64,000 nt of DNA from Sphingomonadales bacterium. Lineage in GTDB: Bacteria > Pseudomonadota > Alphaproteobacteria > Sphingomonadales > Sphingomonadaceae. The stretch lies in the NCBI GenBank assembly GCA_016720115.1, contig JADJXT010000002.1, positions 1,003,501-1,067,500 on the forward strand, given 5' to 3'. Both the position numbers and the translations under genes were made by a program. Below, one piece after another: positions 35,445 to 44,260 of this stretch. How positions within the stretch are numbered: position 1 is the stretch's first letter; each line of letters starts with the position of its first letter. Below the pieces are notes generated by a model. That model saw only the letters and a list, made by a program, of their open reading frames with translations. It ran no database searches and had not been told where the DNA came from.

Positions 35445-36500
35445 ATGCCGCTGTTAGAAGCCCGCAAGACCTACAAGCCCTTCGAATATCCCTGGGCCTA
35501 TGATTTCTGGAAACGCCAGCAGCAGATCCACTGGCTGCCCGAAGAAGTGCCGCTGGGCGAGGATTGCCGCGACTGGGCGCAGAAGATTTCGGAGCATGAG
35601 CGCAACCTGTTAACGCAGATCTTCCGCTTCTTCACCCAGGCCGATGTCGAGGTGCAGGATTGCTATCACGACAAATATGGCCGCGTGTTCAAGCCGACCG
35701 AGGTCAAGATGATGCTGACCGCGTTCAGCAACATGGAAACGGTGCACATCGCAGCGTACAGCCACCTGCTCGACACCATCGGCATCCCCGAAACCGAATA
35801 TGCCGCCTTCCTCGAATATGAGGAAATGGCCGAAAAGTGCAATTACATGCACCAGTTCGGCGTCGACAATGATGAGGATATCGCCCGCACACTCGCCATG
35901 TTCGGCGGCTTCACCGAAGGCGTGCAGCTGTTCGCATCCTTCGCGATGCTGATGAACTTCCCGCGCTTCAACAAGATGAAGGGCATGGGGCAGATCGTCA
36001 GCTGGTCGGTGCGCGATGAAAGCCTGCACTGCGAAGGCATCACCCGGCTGTTCCACGCCTTTACCAAGGAACGCGACTGCCTGACCAAGGCGGTGAAGGA
36101 AGACATTATCGATTGCTGCCAGAAGGTTGTGCGGCTGGAAGATAATTTCATCGACCTCGCCTTTGAAATGGGCCCGGTGCCGGGGATGACCGCAAAGGAA
36201 ATCAAGCGCTACATCCGCTACATCGCCGACTGGCGGCTGGGGCAATTGGGCCTGCCCGCGATCTACATGGTCGAGGATCACCCGCTGCCCTGGCTCGCCC
36301 CGCTGCTGAACGGGGTGGAGCACGCCAACTTCTTCGAAACCCGCGCCACCGAATATGCGAAGGCCGCCACCCGCGGCAGCTGGAACGAAGTGTGGGACAG
36401 CTTCGACAAGCGCAAGAAGAAGGTCGCGAATGATGGCGCGGCTGAGACGGCGAGCGATGAGGCCGATATGTTTGCGCAGGCGGGGGTTGCGGCGGAGTAG
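35445..36500 (+). CDS. nrdB: Ribonucleoside-diphosphate reductase, beta (radical) subunit, class I
   Basis: 351 aa. Metal ligands and radical Tyr fit the class Ia pattern: Asp67 in TQADVEV, Glu98-x2-His101-x3-Tyr105 in METVHIAAYS, Glu and His in the SVRDESLHCEG helix. The tail ends in an acidic region with AETASDEADMFAQAG for NrdA docking. ATG 35445 with TTGGAG upstream is chosen; codons further upstream belong to the palindromic repeat. The diiron/tyrosyl radical starts catalysis in NrdA. Confidence 0.94.
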   Translation: MPLLEARKTYKPFEYPWAYDFWKRQQQIHWLPEEVPLGEDCRDWAQKISEHERNLLTQIFRFFTQADVEVQDCYHDKYGRVFKPTEVKMMLTAFSNMETVHIAAYSHLLDTIGIPETEYAAFLEYEEMAEKCNYMHQFGVDNDEDIARTLAMFGGFTEGVQLFASFAMLMNFPRFNKMKGMGQIVSWSVRDESLHCEGITRLFHAFTKERDCLTKAVKEDIIDCCQKVVRLEDNFIDLAFEMGPVPGMTAKEIKRYIRYIADWRLGQLGLPAIYMVEDHPLPWLAPLLNGVEHANFFETRATEYAKAATRGSWNEVWDSFDKRKKKVANDGAAETASDEADMFAQAGVAAE

Positions 36501-36590
36501 ATGGCTCTTCCTTCGAAATCACGCATTGACAAGGCGGGGCGAGTCCTGTCTTCAGATCTCGTCGGCATAGACGAGGAGTGCCTCAAACTA
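36501..36590 (+). pseudogene. N-terminal gene fragment truncated by the IS element
   Basis: Directly after the nrdB stop, a frame starts MALPSKSRIDKAGRVLSSDL and runs about 30 codons into the left end of the IS element. The opening resembles the start of RelA/SpoT-like nucleotidyltransferase-domain proteins, from memory and with low certainty. No continuation of the gene is found to the right of the IS. Confidence 0.4.
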
Positions 36591-37432
36591 GGGTCCGGAC
36601 TCATTAGAGCCACCAGATGACGGTGGCGGCGATGGCGATGGTTGCCATGAAGTTTTTGATATTGCGGTCGAAGCGCGTGGCGACCCGTCGCCAGTCTTTG
36701 AGGCGACAGAACATGCGCTCGGTGATGTTGCGCTGCTTGTAGATTTTGGCATCGAAGGGGTGCTGGATGCGGCGGTTGCGCTTGGGCGGTATGACGACTT
36801 GGGTGCCGCGTTCTTCCAGCCATGCGCGCAGGTCGTTGCTGCAATAGCCTTTGTCTCCGACCAGTTCGGCAGAGGGCGGGATGGCCGCGATACACTGCTT
36901 GGCAACGCGCATATCGTGCACATTTCCGGGGGTTATCATCAGCACATGCGGCCTGCCCTTCACATCGCAGATGGCGTGGACCTTGCTGTTCCTGCCTCCC
37001 CGTGTCCGGCCGATACCATTGGCCAAGCCCCCCCTTTTGCGCCGCCTGCTGTCCGATGTGCCTTGATGCAGGTGCTGTCGATGAAGAGCCTGTCCGGTAC
37101 GCCCTCGGCTCCGGCAAGAGCACTGAAGATGCCTTCCCAGATGCCGCGCTCGGCCCAGCGCACGAAGCGGTTGTAGAGTGTCTTTTTGGGACCATAAACC
37201 GCCGGACAATCGCCCCAACGCCCGCCGCTTTGCAGCGCATGGACTATCCCGGACAACACACGGCGATCGTCAACCCGCCGCGCTCCCTTGCCGTTCACTG
37301 GCAACAATGGCTCTATCCGGGACCACTGACTATCTGAAAACCAAAAAAATCTGTCATCGTCAATGCCTCCCCACACAAGGCAATGAATCACATCACAGCA
37401 GCTTTGCGAATCCGCTTATTGGGTCCGGACCC
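36591..37432 (-). mobile_element. IS5-family insertion sequence (IS427-like), 842 bp
   Basis: The outer ends read GGGTCCGGAC inward from 36591 and as the inverted GTCCGGACCC ending at 37432. The dinucleotide TA lies on both sides (36589-36590 and 37433-37434) as target duplication. It carries one transposase in two frames. It sits between the nrdB-linked fragment and the hydroxylase pseudogene, 47 bp before the start codon of the latter, so it may have replaced that gene's promoter. Confidence 0.88.
36604..37391 (-). CDS. IS5-family transposase, two frames joined by a -1 shift
   Basis: The first frame (down to about 36960) starts near 37391 and has DSQWSRIEPLLP, the DUF4096-type N-terminus, and the first catalytic Asp in RLFIDSTCIKAH. 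The second frame has Asp in LVGDKGYCSN and Glu in ITERMFCRLKDWRR. Both frames are needed for the DDE triad. The frames overlap at A4G7 (plus-strand 37028-37038), a slippery tract known from IS427-like elements. Expression of the fusion is expected at low frequency. Confidence 0.88.
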
Positions 37433-37479
37433 TAATTTTGCTGCGGATATCCATCTCCTGACAGCATGGAGAGAGAGAT

Positions 37480-38713
37480 ATGACCGAAACCCTGGCCGAC
37501 CGCCGCATTCCCGCCGGAGACAATTTCCTGTCGAGGGACGATGTTGCCGCCATCACCCCGGAAATTCTGATTGCGCGTACGACGGCGCTCAAACCGCTGG
37601 TTGCCGAATGCGCGCAGTCGGCGGAGGAACAGCGCAGACTCGATAACGAGGTGTGGAACGCGCTGCGCAAGACCGGCTATTTCTACACCTATGTACGGAA
37701 GAAGCATGGCGGGCTGCAGTTCGATACCGGTACCTATATCTCCGCCACGCTGCCGATCGCCGAAGCCTGCCCCTCGACCGGGTGGCCCGCCTGCTTCGCG
37801 CTCGAACACAACTGGTTCATCGCCCAGATGCCTGAAGAAACGCAGGCCGAAGTGTGGGGCAAGACCCCTTTCACCACCGCACCAAGCGCAGCCTTCCCCC
37901 CCGCAAGGCGACAAAGGTGGATGGCGGCTATCGCCTGTCGGGACGGTGGATGTGGGGCACCGTGGTCATGCATGCCGCCTGGATCATGCTCCAGGCGTTC
38001 GAAGAGCAGGCCGGCGGCCCGCCGATCCCGCGGAAGATGATGATCCCTGCGGGTCAGGCAAAGGTGATCGACACCTGGCACATGGCAGGCATGGCCGCGA
38101 CCGGCAGCAACGATATCGTCGTCGAAGATGTTTTCGTGCCCGAAGGCTATCAGTTCGATATCCGCGCCGTCCGCAATGGCCGCGGGGCAGGGAGGGAGAT
38201 TTACGGCGACGGCCTCTAAGGTTCGCCGATGCTGCCCAACCTGTGCATGACCGCCTCGATCCCTGCGCTGGGGGCCGCGCGCGAGGCAGTCAATCAGCTG
38301 CGGCAGCGGCTGGAAGTCCACGGCAAGAAAGGCGGCCGCGAATCGAGCATCGAGAAGCCCGCCGCCCAGATGCGGCTCGCCCGCGCCGACCTGCTTGCCC
38401 GTGCTGCAGAGCGCACCATCCGCGCCTGTGCGCGCGAGAACCTTGCGATTGGTGCATTGGACGAACCCGAGCAGACCCCCGAACGTATCCGCCTGCGCGC
38501 GGAAATCGCCATCGCCGTCCAGCAATGTGTCGAGGCCGTGCGCACCTGCTGCGAGGCGGCAGGTTCGAGCATTCATATGCTCAATCACCCGATGAACCGG
38601 CTACTGCGCGATGTGCAGGTGATGCAGAGCCATGTGGTCTACGACCTCGATCTCGCGACCGAGTTGCACGGCAGGGCGTTGCTCGGGCTTCCCCCAACTC
38701 CGCGCTTACGTGA
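37480..38713 (+). pseudogene. Flavin-dependent hydroxylase/acyl-CoA dehydrogenase-like gene, broken
   Basis: The start MTETLADRRIPAGDNFLSRD leads into an HsaA/acyl-CoA-dehydrogenase-fold oxygenase (IAEACPSTGWPACF; WHMAGMAATGSNDIVVEDVFVP). Frame one is lost at a C7 tract (37895-37901). The next frame is cut by TAA at 38217-38219, and a third lesion in a C5 tract (about 38690) removes the natural stop (38711-38713) from frame. The ancestral protein would be about 410 aa. The IS lies 47 bp upstream. It is probably non-functional, unless these are sequencing errors. Confidence 0.8.
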
Positions 38714-40025
38714 TCGAATCAATCTGTGCCCGCGCCCGCGGCAAGGCCAGCGCAATAAAGATCGCGGACAGAGGGAGGACAATCGCCGCAGCCAGCGCGA
38801 GCGAACGTCCGATCAACGCGGGATCGCCGAATAGCTTGTCGGTGAACAGACCGATCATCAACGGCCCGAAGCCCAGCCCGATGATATTGGCCACCACGAG
38901 GAAGATCGCCACGACCTGGCCGTGCATCTTCGATGGCGTCAACACCTGAAAGGTCGCGCCCTGGATCCCGCCGTTGAGCGTGATCAGGAATACCGCCACC
39001 GCCATCAGCGCCAAAGCCGTTGTGACATCGCCGACAAGCATAGCAGCGATGAAGAACGGCGCTTGCCCGATGACCGAGGCCAGCACCACCCACAAGGGCG
39101 CCTCGGGCACGCCACGGCGGGTCATCCAGTCGGAGATCAACCCGCCTGCAAACATCCCGGCCGTCCCTGCGAAGAGCATCATCGCCCCCATCGTCAGCCC
39201 GATTTCGCCAGCGCTCATGCCGTGCACGCGGACAAAATAGGTCGGAACCCAGATAACCAGCGCATAGTTGACCACAACCATGAGCGAATAGCCGGTCAGC
39301 ACCGGGACATAGGCCGGCCGACGCTGCCAGACATAGGCCAGCGTATCGCGCAGCCCCGCTTTCTCGCCACGCGATGCCTTGCTTGTGGCCGTGCGAGGGT
39401 CGCGGATGGTCAGGACGAGCAGCGCGACTGGCAGGCCTAGCAGCCCGACCAGAACGAAAGCGAGCTGCCAGGGAGCAAGCGTACCCAGCACCGGCAAGGA
39501 CATCGCGCCATAGGCGGTGAGCCCCTGGATCGCGGCCCCGCCCAGCATCATCGCCAGCCCGCCGCCAATCGTGATCCCGGCGGCATAGATGCTGCCCGCC
39601 AGACCCAGTTGATCGCGCGGGAAGAGATCGGGGATGAGCGAATAGGACGCAGGCGAAAGCGACGCCTCACCCACGCCCACGCCGATCCGCGCCGCGAACA
39701 GCCCGCCAAAACTGCGCGCCAGACCGCAGGCCGCGGTCATCAGGCTCCAGGCGATCACGCCGAAAAAGATGATCCGTTTGCGGTCGCTCCGGTCCGCCAG
39801 CCAGCCGAAGGGTATGCCCATTCCGGTATAGAACATCGCGAATGCGAAACCGGCCAGCAGGCTGATCTGGACATCGCTCAGCTGCAAATCCTGCTTGATT
39901 GGATCGACCAACAGGCTGAGGATGGTGCGGTCGACGAAGGAACAGACATAGGCCAGCATCAGCACGCCGACCACATAATAGGAATAGGGCCCGGCGCGGT
40001 GCGCGGCCCCGTTTTCGTCTTCCAT
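38706..40025 (-). CDS. MFS transporter (spinster-like)
   Basis: About 439 aa with twelve hydrophobic helices. MFS motif A is in the loop IPFGWLADRSDRKRIIF, and the N-terminal YVCSFVDRTILSLLVDPIK plus RIGVGVGEASLSPASYSLI are typical of spinster-type carriers found with aromatic catabolic genes. The direction of transport is likely uptake of an organic acid; the substrate is unknown. ATG 40025 is preceded by GGAGAGGGAGAGAG. Its stop overlaps the ancestral end of the hydroxylase gene. Confidence 0.88.
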   Translation of the reverse strand: MEDENGAAHRAGPYSYYVVGVLMLAYVCSFVDRTILSLLVDPIKQDLQLSDVQISLLAGFAFAMFYTGMGIPFGWLADRSDRKRIIFFGVIAWSLMTAACGLARSFGGLFAARIGVGVGEASLSPASYSLIPDLFPRDQLGLAGSIYAAGITIGGGLAMMLGGAAIQGLTAYGAMSLPVLGTLAPWQLAFVLVGLLGLPVALLVLTIRDPRTATSKASRGEKAGLRDTLAYVWQRRPAYVPVLTGYSLMVVVNYALVIWVPTYFVRVHGMSAGEIGLTMGAMMLFAGTAGMFAGGLISDWMTRRGVPEAPLWVVLASVIGQAPFFIAAMLVGDVTTALALMAVAVFLITLNGGIQGATFQVLTPSKMHGQVVAIFLVVANIIGLGFGPLMIGLFTDKLFGDPALIGRSLALAAAIVLPLSAIFIALALPRARAQIDSIT

Positions 40026-40050
40026 CTCTCTCCCTCTCCTCACATGGCCG

Positions 40051-41592
40051 TTACGCGGCCGCGATGGCATCCTGATCCAGCAATCGTGCGCGCAGGACAT
40101 CTTTCTTGATCTTGCCGACGCTGCTCAGCGGCAACGGTTCGGTTCCGATGGTCATGCTCTTCGGGCATTTGTAGGCGGCGATCAGCTCTCGGCAGTGACC
40201 GGCGATCTCCGCCTCGCTGGCGAAGGCCCCTTCCCGAAGCTCGATAAAGGCATGAATACGTTCGCCCCATAGCGGGTCCGGCGCGGCGACGACCGCCACT
40301 TGCGCCACCGCCGGGTGTGCGGCAATCGCGCTCTCGACCTCGGAGGAGGAGACATTCTCGCCGCCCGTCACGATCATGTCCTTGATACGGTCGGTGATGT
40401 AGAGATAGCCATCATCATCCATGTGGCCGACGTCGCCGGTCCGCAGCCAGCCATCCCGCAGCGCCGCCCTTGTTGCCTCATCATTGCCGAGATAGCCCGC
40501 GAACAGGCCGGGCGTCTGGGCGCAGACCTCTCCGGTCGCGCCATTGGGCAGGGAATTGCCCTCGCTGTCGAAGATGCCGACGCGGGCGCCGATCAGAGGC
40601 CGACCGGCGGAACGCAGGCGGTGGCTGGTGGGCGCATCGGGTTGATGATCGGAAGCGACAAGCGTCGATAGCCCGCCCGATGCTTCCGTCTGGCCATAAA
40701 ACTGGTTGAAATGCAGGCCCGGAAACAGGTCCAGCGCCTTGCGCAACACCGGCAAATGGATCGCGGATGCGCCATAGCCGATGCCCCGCAGCGCGGAGAG
40801 ATCGTAACGGTCGAGCCGTTCATGACCAACCAGCCAGGCGATCATTGTCGGAACCAGCGCCACCGAGTGGATTCGTTCACGATGCATTATTTCAAGCATC
40901 GATTCGAGTTCGAAGCGACGGGCAACAAACTGCCGCCCGCCCCACGCAGCGACAGCCAGACCGGGACCCAGCGCCGCAAGATGGAACATCGGCGTCAGTT
41001 GCAGGAAGCGCGGCTGTGACCCCCAGTCGAGATCGCGGAGAATATGCTGGACATTGAACGCCATTCCGCCGCGTGTAACCCGGACCCCTTTGGGCAGGCC
41101 GGTGGTGCCGCCGGTGAAAATGATCGCCCAGTCGTCGGCGTCGGCGCACGGCACCGGATCGATTGCTTTGGCGGTGATGAAATCCTCATAGGGGATTACC
41201 TCTCCATCCATCCCCCAGGTTACGACTTCACGCACCGAAGGCAAATCCGGCAGCAATTCGCGCACCAGCGGCGCAAAGTCCCGGTCGGTCATGATGATCG
41301 ACGGCGCAGCCGTGGCGAGCAATTGCCGGTATTCAGCCGGGGCAAGCCGCGTGTTCATCGGCACGAAGGGCACGCCCGCAATCGCGGCGGCAAAACTCAT
41401 CTCGACATATTCGATGCTGTTCTGCGCAAGAATCGCCACCCGGCTCCCGCTGGCGCGCGTCGACAACGCCCCTGCCAGTCGCCTGATTCGCTCCAGACTC
41501 TCGCGCCAGCAAAATTCGCGTGTCTCGTCGGCAAATGCCGGACTATCGCCGTAAATTTGCGCCGTGCGGAAAGGGATGTTGGCAAGAAACAT
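40051..41592 (-). CDS. AMP-dependent acyl-CoA synthetase/ligase
   Basis: About 513 aa from ATG 41592 (MFLANIPFRTAQIYG), with GGGGGAACT upstream. Adenylation motifs are complete: IIFTGGTTGLPKG (P-loop), FYGQTEASG, GWLRTGDVGHMDDDGYLYITDR (broken: WLRTGDVGHMDDDGYLY) and the catalytic Lys in SSVGKIKKDVLR. It activates a carboxylic acid to its CoA thioester, probably the catabolic substrate of this island. The MFS gene follows 25 bp downstream, so the two form one operon. Confidence 0.92.
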   Translation of the reverse strand: MFLANIPFRTAQIYGDSPAFADETREFCWRESLERIRRLAGALSTRASGSRVAILAQNSIEYVEMSFAAAIAGVPFVPMNTRLAPAEYRQLLATAAPSIIMTDRDFAPLVRELLPDLPSVREVVTWGMDGEVIPYEDFITAKAIDPVPCADADDWAIIFTGGTTGLPKGVRVTRGGMAFNVQHILRDLDWGSQPRFLQLTPMFHLAALGPGLAVAAWGGRQFVARRFELESMLEIMHRERIHSVALVPTMIAWLVGHERLDRYDLSALRGIGYGASAIHLPVLRKALDLFPGLHFNQFYGQTEASGGLSTLVASDHQPDAPTSHRLRSAGRPLIGARVGIFDSEGNSLPNGATGEVCAQTPGLFAGYLGNDEATRAALRDGWLRTGDVGHMDDDGYLYITDRIKDMIVTGGENVSSSEVESAIAAHPAVAQVAVVAAPDPLWGERIHAFIELREGAFASEAEIAGHCRELIAAYKCPKSMTIGTEPLPLSSVGKIKKDVLRARLLDQDAIAAA

Positions 41593-41622
41593 AGTTCCCC
41601 CAACATAACGGCAAAACCAATT

Positions 41623-41640
41623 TTGACAATTTATTTGACA
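41623..41640. promoter_or_regulatory. Candidate MarR operator upstream of the CoA ligase
   Basis: TTGACA is repeated with 12-bp spacing (41623-41628 and 41635-41640). The complementary strand contains GTCAAATAAATT, which matches the GTCAATTAATTT found upstream of the receptor gene at 44215-44226. It lies 31 bp upstream of the ligase start. Confidence 0.45.
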
Positions 41641-41802
41641 ACCTGTAGAATAAGTCAGAACCGGAAAGCCGCTGCGGGCCACCAGCACCGGCCCGATTGG
41701 GAGAGAGGAAATCAGCGTGCTGCAGTCGATCGCAATCGCTTCGCTGCGCCTTGGCAAAGGCACGGCTGCGCGCACCGTCTCACTCCAGGATCGGCATTAC
41801 CC

Positions 41803-42315
41803 TCAGGCGCGTTTCTTGCGGGCAGCACGGACTTTCATGCCCGTCGCTACAGCGTCGTTCTGGGGGCGATCATCGCGCCCCAACACCACCGCATCACCCC
41901 ATTCCTCCAGCACCGCGTCAACCATTCGCGCCACACGTCCCTTGCCGATGCGGCTTTCCAGCTGGTCCTGGAGCAGATGGACGATTCGCTGCGCATCGCG
42001 GCGCATGGCATTGCCCTGCTCGGTCAGCACGATGATGATGCCGCGCCCGTCATCAGGATCGGGTTCGAGCGTGAACAGACCTTTTTCGGCAATATTGCCT
42101 ATCGTCCGGTGCACCGCCTGGCGGGTTTGGCCCAGGTTCCGGGCGATGTCGGACGGACGGATCATGTCCTGCACGACATGGATCATCACCATCGATTCGG
42201 CGCGCGTCAGCGGGGGCCAGCCCCGCGCCTGCATCGAACGCTGCAGCCCTTCGTCGAACCATTCGAATGCCCGCAGCAATGAGATAATGACGGGCGTTTG
42301 CCGCTGCTCTGCCAA
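41803..42315 (-). CDS. MarR-family transcriptional regulator
   Basis: 170 aa. The winged helix is seen in PLTRAESMVMIHVVQ, IRPSDIARNLGQTRQAVHRT (recognition helix) and the wing DPDDGRGIIIVLTEQG, followed by a helical dimerisation C-terminus and a basic tail (RAARKKRA). It lies between the CoA ligase/MFS unit and the sulfatase/receptor unit, so it is the likely local regulator responding to the substrate or its CoA ester. Confidence 0.88.
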   Translation of the reverse strand: MAEQRQTPVIISLLRAFEWFDEGLQRSMQARGWPPLTRAESMVMIHVVQDMIRPSDIARNLGQTRQAVHRTIGNIAEKGLFTLEPDPDDGRGIIIVLTEQGNAMRRDAQRIVHLLQDQLESRIGKGRVARMVDAVLEEWGDAVVLGRDDRPQNDAVATGMKVRAARKKRA

Positions 42316-42505
42316 GGTGCCTTTTATCCTCTCTCGCTCTCAACGGGCTGCGTGCCCGCCCGCGCGATGCAAGATGATCGCGATAAGGCGGCACTCATAT
42401 GGAAATATCGGTGGTTGTGAAACCCCGCAAAGTTCGCAGGCCTAAGGTAGCCAGCGGCACCGGCAACCCCTGCGCAGAAACAGATCATGAAGGAGGATTG
42501 ATGAA

Positions 42506-44206
42506 ATGACCCTTAACCTGACCCGCCGCGCGACCATGGCCGGAATCGCCGCCAGCACCCTGTCCTTCCCCGCAATAGTCCGCAGTTCGGAAAAGCGTCG
42601 TCCCAATTTTCTCTTCATCATGACCGATCAGGAATTCGGCATGTCCAGTTACCCTGCCGGGCTGATCGACAAGCTGCCCGCGCACCGGTGGTTGCTCGAT
42701 CGCGGGGTTTCGATCGGCAACTATCACGTGCACACCACCCCGTGCAGCCCGTCGCGTTCAACCGTGTACACCGGCCAGCACACCCAGCACACGGGCATCT
42801 TCATCAACACCGATAACGAACCCCGTCCGCAACTGCCGATCGACATGCCGACAATCGGCACCATGCTGCGCGACCATGGATATTACACCAGCTACAAGGG
42901 CAAATGGCATTTGTCGGCGATCAACGCCAAGCGTGGCTGGAACATGGCGCCGCAGCCCCGCTACCCTTCGACACAGGACTATCTCGAACCCTACGGCTTT
43001 TCCGATTACAATTTTTACGGCGAACCCATGGGCCTGACATGGGATGGCTATGCCAATGACCAGCTGGTGTCGGGTGACGCGGCGCGGTTGATAATGGACG
43101 ATTCGCTGCGCAGCGGAGGCACCGACAAGCCGTGGTTCCTCGTCGTCAATCTCGTCAACCCGCATGACATCATGTTCTACGATGCCACCGGCGAGCAGGC
43201 AAAAACCCGCGTTGCGGAATTTGGGCTTGCGCCGGTTGTCAGCGAGCCCGGGGATCCGCTCTACGCCGAGGATCTGGGTTTCGATCTGCCGGAGAGCTTT
43301 CATCGCGATGATCTCTCGACCAAGCCGGAAGCGCATCGGGCGATCGCCGATTACAACGACCTGTTCTACGGCACCATGCCGCGCGACGACATCGAAAGCT
43401 GGAAACGATTCCAGAACTATTATTTGAACTGCCTGCGTGACGTGGATCGCAACGTCGCCAGGCTGTGGTGGGCACTGGAAAAGAGCGGTGAACTCGACAA
43501 CACCATCATCGTCTATACCAGCGATCATGGCGAGCGCGCCGCCGCCCATGGCATGCGCCAGAAGGGCGGCACGATCTACCGCGAAGAGACCAATATCCCG
43601 ATGATCATCGCGCATCCCGACGGTGCCAAGGGCAAGATCGCCCAGCGCCTGATGGGGGGCATCGACATCGCCCCGACCCTGCTCGGCCTGGCCGGGATCA
43701 GTCCGGGGGCGTGGCAGGCGCGCTATCCCGCGATGAAGGGCGTCGACGTGTCTGCACTGGTCGCCGACCCCATAGCCCGCACAGTGCGCGACGAACGGGG
43801 GCACCTGTTCAACTATGCGGTGCGGCATTACTGGGCGACGCTGCCTGCAGAAGCCGGAAAGCCGCCGCAGTTCGACCTCAGCAAGCGGCGGCTGCATCGC
43901 GGCGTGCACGATGGCCGCTACAAGTTCGCACGCTATTTTGCGCCCGGCGAACACCATACCCCGCGCGACTGGAAAACGCTGACCCGGCTCAACGACCTGG
44001 AATTGTACGACACCGCATCCGATCCCAACGAAATCGTTAATCTCGCGGCCGATCCGGGCAAGCATCGCAAGTTGATCGAGCGCCTCAACGCGCAGACCAA
44101 TGCCCTGATTGCGAGCGAAATCGGGGTCGATGATGGACGTCAATTCGGCCTTGGCGACCTGTCGACGGCAAGCTGGCGTGACCTGCAAATTAATCAACTA
44201 ACTTGA
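42506..44206 (+). CDS. Sulfatase, Tat-exported
   Basis: 566 aa. The N-terminus LTRRATMAGIAAS is a twin-arginine signal. The sulfatase signature CSPSR has Cys80 as the residue converted to formylglycine, with metal Asp41 in FIMTDQE and the C-terminal HGERAAAHG part. It cleaves a sulfate ester in the periplasm. GAAGGAGGATTG lies just before the ATG. No formylglycine-generating enzyme gene is in the window. It is followed by a TonB-dependent receptor 54 bp away. Confidence 0.9.
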   Translation: MTLNLTRRATMAGIAASTLSFPAIVRSSEKRRPNFLFIMTDQEFGMSSYPAGLIDKLPAHRWLLDRGVSIGNYHVHTTPCSPSRSTVYTGQHTQHTGIFINTDNEPRPQLPIDMPTIGTMLRDHGYYTSYKGKWHLSAINAKRGWNMAPQPRYPSTQDYLEPYGFSDYNFYGEPMGLTWDGYANDQLVSGDAARLIMDDSLRSGGTDKPWFLVVNLVNPHDIMFYDATGEQAKTRVAEFGLAPVVSEPGDPLYAEDLGFDLPESFHRDDLSTKPEAHRAIADYNDLFYGTMPRDDIESWKRFQNYYLNCLRDVDRNVARLWWALEKSGELDNTIIVYTSDHGERAAAHGMRQKGGTIYREETNIPMIIAHPDGAKGKIAQRLMGGIDIAPTLLGLAGISPGAWQARYPAMKGVDVSALVADPIARTVRDERGHLFNYAVRHYWATLPAEAGKPPQFDLSKRRLHRGVHDGRYKFARYFAPGEHHTPRDWKTLTRLNDLELYDTASDPNEIVNLAADPGKHRKLIERLNAQTNALIASEIGVDDGRQFGLGDLSTASWRDLQINQLT

Positions 44207-44226
44207 CGTATTTCGTCAATTAATTT
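44203..44226. promoter_or_regulatory. Operator-like palindrome before the TonB receptor
   Basis: TTGACG-TATTT-CGTCAA (44203-44219) overlaps the sulfatase stop codon and merges into GTCAATTAATTT (44215-44226), shared with the site at 41628-41639. It lies 35 bp upstream of the receptor start and is a plausible MarR operator. Confidence 0.5.
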
Positions 44227-44260
44227 AACAAATATAGAAATGCCAAATTGGGAGGAGCAG

